Positions 11,349 through 21,327 of a stretch of DNA of 64,000 bases are shown in pieces. The stretch is from Ottelia alismoides (taxonomy: Eukaryota > Streptophyta > Magnoliopsida > Alismatales > Hydrocharitaceae). The stretch spans positions 62,001 to 126,000 of the forward strand of contig JAZKJV010007250.1 in NCBI GenBank assembly GCA_037367405.1, written 5' to 3'. The stretch's first letter is position 1, and the number at the start of each line of letters is the position of its first letter. The notes under the pieces are model-generated. The model saw only the letters and a program-made list of their open reading frames with translations, had not been told where the DNA came from and did no database searches. The position numbers and the translations under genes are program-made.

Positions 11349-13227
11349 CACAGCTCATCTTTTGTATATTTAGATTTTTATAATTAAGTGTTATTTTTTA
11401 ACTCGTAGGTCATGTTTTTTACATTAATAAAATTTCTTTGAAGGATATCTAACTCTTGTTTTTTGTGGCAGGGCCCTTAGTGTTCAAGGAGGTGAGGAGC
11501 AGATGTTCCCCGTTGCGAGGAGCTGCAGAAGCAACTTCGGAGAAAAATCGAAGAAGAAGAAAAATGTTGTCTTGCATTTTATATTATAAAAATCATCTGT
11601 ACAGCGGTCTTCGATCGAAGACTCGAACGTGTAAATGAATGAAGTTCTCCGTGGTTGTGTGGGGATTGCCCCTCTTGAGTTTCGATCAAGGATCAGGCAC
11701 ATGGCTCTCCGAGCTTCTTTCACATTCTCTTTCTTACGTGTTTGATCGTAAGTAGGACACACTTTAAATCAAGACACACGTAGATATCACTTCACTTTCC
11801 CAAACTAAAAGATTTTCTTCCCCTCTAATAAAAGCATGTTAGGTGTGGTTTTTCCTCGACTTGCATACATATGGATTTGATTTTTAAATTCAGACCGAGT
11901 TTTCACGAATTTTGCTCAAGGGACTGCATGCTCTCTCTCTTACCACAGGTCATGAATTCATCGATTGCATGGCTTTTCTCGACCTCCCTTCCTTGCTTAA
12001 TCACCTAGGTTAATGGAATTTGGGAATGAGGGGTATACGGTGATTGCTTGATTTATGTTCACATTTAAACAGTGATAACCTTAAGCTTAAAATTGGGACT
12101 GATAATTGCAAGTTGACCTAAAATGGAGTAAAATCTTGTTTTGGGAGAGCAACACCCATGTTTACATAGGATGGCTTTCTTTGAAATGAATCTTGCTCCT
12201 AACGTAAAATTGAATGTTTTAATCACCAATAAAAATGACAGGATAGTTAACCAACACTTGTTGGTTTCACGTGTGAGTTGGTGAAATCAAAGGGTATTGC
12301 ATGCTTGTTTGAGCCTTGATTGCTCCGACACCCTTCCCTAGACCTTAATTACTCCATTCATCTCCAATAATTTATCCGCTCATGTGTATATCCATTCTAA
12401 CTCCTTCGTTTCCCTCGGATCTCCCCCAACATCAAGTATCCATCTCTGTACAGGCTACTATCAGCCTAAGCATAGGGGGGACCAGAGTCCCCGTGATTTT
12501 TCTCACTCATCTTTCCATTCCAAGACACTTAGGTTATTTCTAACGTAAGTTTAGGGGGTGTCCTCCTTAGTTCTTGTATATTCGTCCACACTTAATTGGA
12601 TCTTTGACATTGTATCATCTAATGTTATGAGAACATAGCAAAGTTTATGTATAGGGGGTATACCGTATATACAATATATGTACTTTAGCTATATTTTGGA
12701 TAATTTTGAAAAATTTAAAACTTTTTGGGCTAAAGCACAATCTTTTGAACTAAGTATACAAAATGTTTTCAAGGTTTTTCTATACTATGTTACACTATTT
12801 TCAAAAAAAATATTTTTGAAAATGATTTAAAAAATGGGGTTTTTCTTATTTTAAAAAAATCATTTGAAAATTTTTGGAAAATTATTATTGGTGTGACGTG
12901 ATGTTGAAATTTTTTTCTTGATTTTTAAGGAAAAAGAGTCTAACTCGTGTTCTAACTTCAATAAAAAAATCCATAAAAATGAAATAAAATCAAAAACCTT
13001 TTAAAAGACAAAATTGACTACTAAACCCAAATAAGTAGCCACGTTCGGTGAGGGTTTCCCTTAGTAGAGTAGGTGGTTTAGAGGAGATTACGTAAGGCTC
13101 CGTCCTCAAGCAACGGGTTCCGGCCTGTACTTACACCTATACTGGTTGAATGCAGATGCATCTATTAATTTGATTTTAGACAGTCATTATGTCTTTTAAA
13201 GTCTTCATAAAAATTTGAAAAAAAAAA

Positions 13228-13469
13228 GGTAATTTTACACGGCGGACCCTATAAACTTTGCCAATTGTCTCCACGACCTTTGAAACAACATAATTCTCCC
13301 CTCGACCCCGTTATCTTGCCAACTCTTACCCTATGAACCTTGTGGTTACTCTATTTGAAGCTCGCGAGGGTTCTTGGGGTAATTTATAGGGTCGATAAGG
13401 TAATTACGTTATGCAAAAGGTCGTGGAGGTGATTGGCAAAGTTTATAAGGTATGCTGGGTAAAAATCCC
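13228..13469 (+). mobile_element. Foldback/MITE insertion of 242 bp
   Basis: This block is absent from the matching place in units 1 and 2 (about 1945 and 8022). Its ends are long inverted copies: both arms contain TATAAACTTTGCCAAT followed by CTCCACGACCTTT in inverse orientation. It opens GGTAATTTTACAC and closes with the complement of GGGATTTTTACCC. It sits in an A-run with ten A on the left and seven on the right, against eight in unit 1, consistent with an A-only target duplication of roughly 7-10 bases. Long arms and that duplication size suggest a Mutator-type MITE, but the superfamily is not proven. Confidence 0.85.
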
Positions 13470-14749
13470 AAAAAAATGGATGAAGGAGTTAGATTAAATC
13501 CCCTACATTTTTCACTTCCACATAGGATTGGTGATATTCAAAAATACTCGGTTTATGAGGTTTTGAGATCTTAGGTTAACCAGCCTTAGCTTGCAAGGTC
13601 TTAGACTTAATTATCCATATTTCCCTAGTTTACTAGATTTGCGTGGTATATCACATGCTTAGTCTCCTACCTTAAGGTTATGATTAACAATTAACATACA
13701 CGACTGCGGTCAGGATGGGATGAGTTGAAATTTCACTTAAGGGACTGGGATGAGGGATTCAAGTCTGGATTTGATCTAATGATGCTCGAGGATTGGATAA
13801 AATCATTGAAGGCTTCATGAAACCTGAGTGTCAGCATTTTTTAGCCAGAATGAGAACTTGGTTCTTATGCTAAACTCTTGACATTGACCTAAGTTCCAGG
13901 GTGTGAAATAATAGGAAATGGCTGATCAGTGTGCGCCAACTCTTGGTAAAAGCAGTGGAGATAGTCAACAAAAATACAAATCAAAAGAAATATTATTATT
14001 GAAAGAAAAGCTCTCATTCCACAAAGTCAAATATCAAAAGAGCTTCCACAAAAAGGCGAGCGCTCCCAACCATTTCAAAGTGTCCCCATGGACCACCGCT
14101 ATTAGGACCAGGATTCGGGCTTGCACCAAAAAAGGGCTCTGCATCATAAATGCTACAAGTCTGGGTGGAGAAGGTATGATAGGTATACAAAAAAGGCACA
14201 CACTGGTGTATTCCCAAAAAAACAAGTGCAGATGGATCCAACTTCTCTTGACGAACGCACTGATCAACACCAAAAAATTGCTTGAGTAATAAGGCACTCA
14301 AGCCGATCCTTGTTCCAATGAGAGGGAGAGAAGAAATGACACAATCCTGAAACCCTTCATCAACTGCCCTGCCACCTACACTTTTAAGTCTGTCAACTAA
14401 AGAGATGGTGGATTGGATGCAATACTTGATTTATTCCCTGGTGTTGAGGATTGGGTCCTTAGGAGAATTTCTTGGACCGAAACCTTGGGTGACGTTTTGA
14501 CTCTACTCTCTTGATCACGTCAACACTTTAATTCATATCCTTAGTTTATATGTATCAAAGAGAGACTCTAGAAAATTAGAGAAATTAGATACCTCTTGAT
14601 TAAGGCTGGGTTGAACTCGAGGATTTTGGATATCCAAAATTGGGAGTTCTTGAACGGATCAGATCCTGTATACACATGCACAAGGGGGTTAATCCATCTC
14701 ATTCATTTTTGTGATGCTCGGGGATGAGCATAATTTAAGTATAGGGGGT

Positions 14750-17658
14750 TGATTATACCCAGTTTCATGCCATTAATTCACGGTTATTAACCCCCTTTCT
14801 TAAATTTATGTCAATAAAGACCAGATTAATCCTTGTTTATATCAGAGTCATGGAATAAATTTAAAATACAAAAAAAATTAGCAAAACCAAAAATCCATAG
14901 TGTTTTTAACCCTAAAAGGGCTCACAAAAATATTTCTCCTCTATTTGACCTCATCTCCATTTTTGGTCAACATGAAACTTCTAGATCTCATCGAGATCTA
15001 CAATATTCATGTTTTGAGTTTTTTTAAATTCGTCCTTTTTCACCCACTTTTGCAAAGTTTTTTATCTGAATAATCTGATTGGGCCACGAGGCGCCTTCTT
15101 GTTGTGCCACGTGTCTGTCTTCTTGCTAGTCATGCGCCTCTACTCGCTGCCATCTTATCGGCCTCCTTCTCCCCAGATATGCATCGTTCATTCCCGCGTT
15201 GTTCTTCAACCCTCCAATCTAGCACCAACTGTATCATAGCCATCCATTCCCGCCCACATCTCCTTCCACCGCATGTCTCTTCCTCCCCCGCTCGATCGAT
15301 CCACGCACCTCATATCTTCACCATTCAATAACGCCTTTATCTCCACCATCTGTTCCACTAGTATCACTAATCTCATCCGTCCGTCCCCGCCAAATCCTCT
15401 CAGCTTGCCACGTGGTGCTCCCTGCGCCCTTCGATCCGCCTTCAATCGATGCTATCTGGGCCTCTTATTAGCGCCTGCCTCATAGCCGGTGGATCACGAG
15501 ATCCAACGGCTACGAGACCTTCGTCTACCTCCAGCTACTTCTCTCCCATGATCTCCACCTTGCAAAACCACCGTGCCCTTTGCTTTTTCCCAACCTCATC
15601 TTCCAACTTCTCCACTCAATAACCACCCCACGACGAAGCCACATACTCCTTCTTCCTCGCAGAGACTCCAACTGCCCATGATCTCCGATCCATCACCCCA
15701 TATCCTCCACTCAAGTCATGCATCCCATCATCGAAATCCCAAACTCCCCCTACAAATACTCCATCTCCGCCGCACTTCACTGAGGTCCACCTTTACGAGG
15801 GGCTAGGCCCATCCCTCCTCCACCTCCCTATGACAGGCGGAGGTGTGATTGATTGAGAGAAGATGGCCTATGCCTCCAGTGTAGACCCGCAGCTTTCACA
15901 GCTACGTTGCGATGGCTTAGCCCCTCTCGAGCTCCGAGGTTGGCCGACCTCGACGTGCGGAGACCCCAAGCTTCTTCAAGAAGCTCAAGCCCAGGCCATT
16001 CACTCTGCCATTGCCTAGGTAAGCTTCTTATCTACCTTCTCGTTTTTCTTCTAATTTCTCATAATTAAATAGGACTCGCCACATACTTTCATTATCCATT
16101 AAATATCCTTCGAGCTTCACCATATACTAGTCACCTTCGTGCATCCCTCTGATGGTCATATCTCCTTCTCCAAGCCATGTTCACTTCCACCCCATCTTCT
16201 CCACTTCGCCGGAGAAGATGACATGGGCCCTCAGCTTCTTCGCCACGTACGACCCCCATCCCATTCACATTCTCCCCATACACGCTTTGGCTACCAAACT
16301 AACACCTGCAGGTGCTCAAATCGTCATCGAACAGCGCCTCACCGGAGCCGAACGCGCGAGCTTCGCATCTGGTAGCTAGGCGTCGACGGTCTCTTCCTGA
16401 CCTTGTCGCACTTCTCCTGGACTTCTAGCTTCATCGACGATCATTCAGGAGCTGTTGGGAACCTTCATCGAGCGCGACATAAGGTGTTGGAGCAAGGGTG
16501 CCCTCACCGAAGTCCCAAGTTTGCCGCCAGCTTCGTAGTAGAGGAGGATCGCCAGGGAGTACAACTACCATCCGATTGGCGAGATCGGACATTAGGAGCT
16601 ACAACGACTGTTGATTCTCGTGATCTGACAGACCAAAGGTATCCTTGTATTGTTCCCGAGCCTCAGCGCCAACCCTTCAGGCTCGGAACACCGGAGCCTA
16701 CTCCTAGCCAACTGTTGAAGCATCAGAGCCCTCCAAGCCTCCTCCGAAGCCTACGTTACGGCCGAACCTCGCCCTGCACGTGTAAATCACGAGTAGGCTA
16801 GGGATATTTGCAGAATACTCTCGGAAGGTCTTAATAATTGCAACTAGGTCATGAATGTGCGTGCATCCCATGCGCGCTCGGGGAATTTTGCATTCATACC
16901 CTTGTAGGTTTTAATAATTGCAAATATTCCCCAATGCGTATGGGTAATTTGCAGGGAAGGCCCTGTGAAAATTTTTATTTACATTCCAATCCCTCCCAGG
17001 GACCTGTTTGCTAGTTATTTTTATATTTTTCATGCATTTATGCCCCTGGTTTGTTTATTGCATATCTTGAGTATCCGAGCTCCGTTTAAGTTGATTTTTA
17101 TCTTATTTTGAAGTGTTTTAATTCTCTTTCTAATGGCATAACCATTTGTTCTGTTTTGGCACTTTTGATTTTATTTACTAAATCTAATTATCTAGTGTTA
17201 TTTATTCAATGATTTTCATGCCATCGGGTTGCTTGTTAATGAAAATGTCTTCGTGACCCCTTTCTGAAATTGACTTCTATTTATTGCTCCTTGATTTTGT
17301 ATAATCTAGGCATATTTGCATTATTCTCGTTTTGCATTTCCTTGCATATAAAAAACCAACAAAAAGTGTATTTTTCATGTGTTTGCATTCTATGTCCACT
17401 TTCATGCATTTATTTACCTACGAGTTGTTAATCTGACACTTAATCTAAGTAATTTAAGTCTAGATAATACATAAGAGGCGTATGTCCATGAGTTCGACCT
17501 TGGGCTTTCCCAAGTAAAATATAAATCGATCGCTTTATTTTTTGATAATTTTAAATCAAGCGATCTTTGATGCATCCGATTTTTGCCCGACTGCAACGAA
17601 CACATTAAATTTAATTGTTTATTTAGTTAGATTAAAAGGGTGAAAATAAGGTTCATCA
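14750..17658 (+). mobile_element. Family 1 LTR 3 (last of the array)
   Basis: This full-length LTR of 2,909 bp opens TGATTATACCC after an intact polypurine tract (TTTAAGTATAGGGGGT) and closes GTTCATCA. The mid-LTR inverted repeat is at 14971-15010, the G+C-rich block at about 15085-16800 and the donor-like TAG|GTAAGCTT at 16017. The primer-binding site that follows every other family 1 LTR is absent here. Right after the LTR end and two A residues comes family C sequence. Overlapping frames inside (15104-15485, 15573-16068, 16139-16801) are by-products of base composition. Confidence 0.85.
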
Positions 17659-17678
17659 AACACACACCGACTGCTCCC

Positions 17679-18437
17679 ATGATTGATCATGAAAAGATTT
17701 TGGAGGATGATATTTTGAGGATTACTAGGAGATGTGAATTAATGGAGGATAAATTTACAAAGTTCATCGACCGACTAATTTCATTTTATGGTAGCTCGAA
17801 TATTAAATTAGATGATGAAAAGATTGGATCTCCTGTTGAAAATTCTGAGGATATTCACCCTAGGGACGATCCTAACAGTGACACCTCTGCCTATTACTCC
17901 CCTAGAGACAAATCTGAATCTGACTCGGCATATCTAAGCTCCTCCCCATCTGGGAAACACAACTCATCTACACATCACACCAATAACACCAAAAAAATCG
18001 AAAAACCAGAAAAATTCATAAAATTTGAAACTGAAGAATATTTGAAGAATTTGGATCCTGCTTTACGGGAAAAACTGGAGAAAAGATTGATTTTTGAACT
18101 TCCCTTGATACAGGCCATTGAACACTTTCCCGATGTTAAAGGATTTGTAATGAGCAAATTAATGATGAAAAATTTAGGCAGGATTAGAACAAAGACTGAA
18201 AGACACATATTGACAATAGCCACCTCCTTGGTGTTGATGAGAAAAACCAAGACCTGCATAGTGAAGTGGTTGTCCAGATTTGACTATGGAATCAAAGACA
18301 CCATATTTACCCATGCTCGAATCAATGATGACTCACCAATCAATATCCACCCGACCTCTGTATTTGACAAGCTCAAACTCGGACCTATCACAAAAATAAG
18401 AAAGATCGTTCAACTAGCTGATCGATCTATAAAGTGA
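17679..18437 (+). pseudogene. Athila-type gag-protease remnant with damaged active site
   Basis: This is an open frame of 252 codons from the first ATG; the frame is open further left across the LTR junction but without an ATG. The N-terminal half is acidic and serine-rich (residues about 50-105). Residues about 120-160 match the region before protease in Athila polyproteins (ELPLIQAIEHFPDVKGFV). The C-terminal 50 residues match the aspartic protease: SVFDKLKLG and QLADRSIK are typical. Where the family has D-(S/T)-G-A before SIN, this copy reads NDDSPIN, so the catalytic aspartate is Asn and the glycine Asp. The stop falls right after LADRSIK, and the rest of the protease continues in another frame to about 18602. 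It cannot be an active protease. In autonomous relatives RT would follow, but none is found here. Confidence 0.7.
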
Positions 18438-18467
18438 CATAGAGGAAGATTTCCATAATCATTACAT

Positions 18468-18602
18468 TCCAAGGTGCTCCGCTCAAAGTGAACTTCACGA
18501 TTATTGATATTGAGAATCAAGGAGTATTCACCCAGTCTCCAATTATTCTCGAAAAGCCATTCTTGGCACTGGCTAAGGCAATTATTGACTGTGAGACTTG
18601 GT
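18468..18602 (+). pseudogene. Protease C-terminal fragment, frame-shifted
   Basis: In a frame different from the preceding ORF, a stretch reads FTIIDIEN, then PIILEKPFLALAKAIID. This matches the flap-to-C-terminus region of Athila protease, where relatives have D(M/I)..PII(L/M)GRPFLATxKA, as E3 does near 59650-59740. G-R is E-K here. It ends in TGG-TAA at about 18602, so a frameshift and a stop separate it from both neighbours. Confidence 0.6.
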
Positions 18603-18772
18603 AAATCAATTTTACAGCATTGGGAGCACTTCGATCTCACCCAGTCTTTGAGGACTTACGATATTCTGAGGAGACCCGCGAAGTCGTCAACATACGTAAC
18701 CAGCAAACGGTAGAAGAGCCCTACCCCACTGCTACACCTGAGATTATGATTGTTGAAGAGACTGTTGTTTTA

Positions 18773-19115
18773 GAGACTCTCCCCACTATTCCATTTCTCG
18801 CTTCTCTCACCATGGGAAATGACTTCTCATATGATCTTGAGACATATGCACGGATGCATCCCGAGTCGGTCAAAATCTCCTCTGACCGCTTTGATCAAAT
18901 CAACCTGACATAGGAATGTACCAACATCAAGTCAATTGAGAACGAATATGCAGAGACTCTCCCCACTATTCCATTTCCCGCTGCTCTCACCATGGGAAAG
19001 TGTTTCTATTACGATCCTGAGATATATGCATGGATGTATCCTAAGTCGGTTGATCTTCTCCAACCACCTTGACCAATTCAATCCAACTCAGGAGTATACC
19101 AACATAAAGACAACA
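18773..19115 (+). repeat. 180-bp tandem duplication in family C internal region
   Basis: The stretch starting GAGACTCTCCCCACTATTCC at 18773 recurs exactly 180 bases later at 18953 and stays similar to about 19115. One copy is open over YDLETYARMHPES; the other reads YDPEIYAWMYPKS with a later shift. A period of 60 codons would have kept the frame when the duplication arose. Confidence 0.85.
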
Positions 19116-21327
19116 CGAAATAAAATGGTTGCTCCTTCATCTAAAAAGAAAGTCATCTTCGACCTTTCGGAAGAGGAATCGTTTAATGATTCCTCATCAG
19201 GTCCGGAAAGAGTAATCTACATGAGTGAAGTATGTTAGATAGTCCTAAAACCCTATCTATTCAAGGATCCAAATTTTGATTCCTATTGGACGACTCATGT
19301 TCCTCAGTATTATTCATCCAAAGCCAATTCTCCTGGTCTCATTAAATATACAGGAATAGTTTCTTATGAGCTGACTGAGACCGATGGTTCTGAGTATTCA
19401 TCATTCAAGGATGAATCACTTGATCACAAATAGGAACAAATTCTGAGAAAACAACTGAAGCAACTAAAGAACAAGAATATCCGGAGTGTCTCCACTTTCA
19501 AATACTATTCCTTTGAGTATAACTCTGATGATGGTTATCTTTCATCTGATTCATACACTTCATCTACTCTCCAGCATGATTTCTCTGAGAATAACCCTGA
19601 TAATGGTCAGGAATCATATGCTTCATCTCCTTCTTATCATTACGATCTCCATCGGTTTCCTTGTACATCTTCTTCCTCTACTTACGCCACGGCCTAAGTA
19701 TAGGGAGGGACCGATGCCATATGTATATACCATTCTCCCCATCTCACAATCGCTTCATTTCCACCATTCTTCTATACTTATGCTGACCAGCCTAAGTATA
19801 GGGGGAACCGATGCGCATCTGTATGTACTCTCCTCATCCCCATATCACGACTGCCTCATTTTATCTCTTCTTTTATACTTAGACTGTTCATAGCTTAAGT
19901 ATAGGGGGGTGTGCCAATCAATCTTTTTTTCACTCTCTTATGCTTATATCGAGCTATGTCTTCTCTATGCATCTTGTGCTCTGAGGACACATCACTCACT
20001 AGTATAGGGTGTGTGTATATATATTGTGTATATATTTTACCCATAACTCATACTTTCACGTAAGTCTATACATATTTACGGGGTGGGTAGCTAACTTGAA
20101 AAAAAATAAAAACAAAAAAAACAAAAAAAAGAAGTTTTGCTACTAACATTGACTGCGTCCAACGAAAAATTTTGAAAAAATAGCATCTTATTCAAATTTG
20201 CACAAAAAAAATTCCAAAAAAATTCACAAAAATCACAAAAAAGTCTAAATTTCACATACATGCACTTCATCCAGCATCACATGCATTTGTATTTGTGAAA
20301 AGCCTTTGGATCCTGAACCGAGTTATGAGCAAAAACCTAGAGTTGTCTGGACTTTACCATAATCCACCTGATTTTCAGAGGAACTTCATCGAGAAAGAGG
20401 GTTTTAGAAGCTTCAGGTTTATGACTTAACTCTTTAAGTTCCACATGACAATGTGCATCGTTTGACTCTTTGTGTCTAACCTGGTCTCTTTATTCTGGGT
20501 ACGACTCTGGATTAGGGAATTAATTTGTACTCTCGCATTATGCACTTAGCTCAACTCAGACAGGGTGTTGGAAGACTGTGTGAGTTTCTTTTCTAGTAGC
20601 GTGGACATCTAAAGACCGGAGTACGAATTAAAATAAAGCTTTGGAAAAGGGATGGATGGTTAGGCACAATTTTTTTCTAAGACCCCAAAACATGTATGGA
20701 AAAAAGATTCCATATCTGTATGGGCACAAGAAGATTTATGTAGAGTTACCAAAAATCCAAACACAAAGAATCCTACTACCGAATAAGCATTTGACCAAAA
20801 AGGTCCGAGCTTCAGGAAAATCTTCAGATCCTAGTAGACACTTGGCTAAACATGTCAGCTTCACAAGGAGAGGTGACTACACTGGCCACCCTCTAGTTCT
20901 TTTCTCCTTCTTCTGTCTTCTCCCTCTATTCGATTGTGAACACAGCGCGACAGACCTTAGAGAGAATACCTGACTCCCTGAGGACGAGTTACTGGAGAGG
21001 AGGTTTGTATTGTAGTCCGGCATTTTGGATGGGAAGAGAAAAAACCTTTCACACACATGAGTCGATGTTTCAATGTTCATGGTGTATGCTTTTGGAGGAG
21101 GATTGATCTAGACTTCTGAACCGAACCTGTGACAATGATGTGTAGAACTTGAAGGCTGTTGATTTTAAAATTGTAAGTCTCACATTCGGTCAAACTAATA
21201 ATCCAAAGGTTGGGTCTAGTTTCATGTTCACCTTCTTCTCATGGCCTTGGTGTGGAACCCAATCTCATTTCACCTCATTGCATTTCTTTAGATGCTCAAG
21301 GACGAGCATGGTTTAAGTATAGAGGGA
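19116..21327 (+). mobile_element. Family C 3' non-coding internal region with polypurine tract
   Basis: About 2.2 kb without a convincing gene. A frame at 19486-19893 is low-complexity and runs through the hairpin repeats. Three hairpin and purine units lie at 19681-19708, 19777-19805 and 19878-19909, each ending TATAGGG(A/G)GG. A fragment of the same type (TAGTATAGGG) lies at 20001, next to a TG/TA-rich run. The pre-tract hairpin GATGCTC...GAGCAT is at 21291-21309, then GTTTAAGTATAGAGGGA up to the LTR. The layout mirrors the family 1 internal region. The frame at 20641-20973 is unrecognised. Confidence 0.75.
21311..21327 (+). promoter_or_regulatory. Polypurine tract before family C LTR 1
   Basis: GTTTAAGTATAGAGGGA abuts the TG of the LTR and follows the conserved GATGCTC/GAGCAT hairpin. 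Confidence 0.75.

Larger units (their letters stand above)
11329..14749 (+). mobile_element. Internal region of family 1 unit 3
   Basis: This 3.4-kb internal region is colinear with units 1 and 2 apart from the foldback insert at 13228-13469. The acceptor-like TTTTGTGGCAG ends at 11471. The leader palindrome is at 12251-12264, hairpin and purine repeats are at 12450-12480, 12528-12558 and 12641-12658, and the polypurine tract ends at 14749. One 123-codon frame at 13918-14289 is open only here. Its ATG is TTG in both sisters, and single-base changes put stops in the same frame in units 1 and 2, so I do not call it a gene. Confidence 0.8.

Noticed and set aside
13918..14289. 123-codon plus-strand frame in unit 3, partly similar in frame to units 1 and 2
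   Set aside because: The ATG is TTG in both sister units, and single substitutions create stops after about 40 codons there. No recognised motif.
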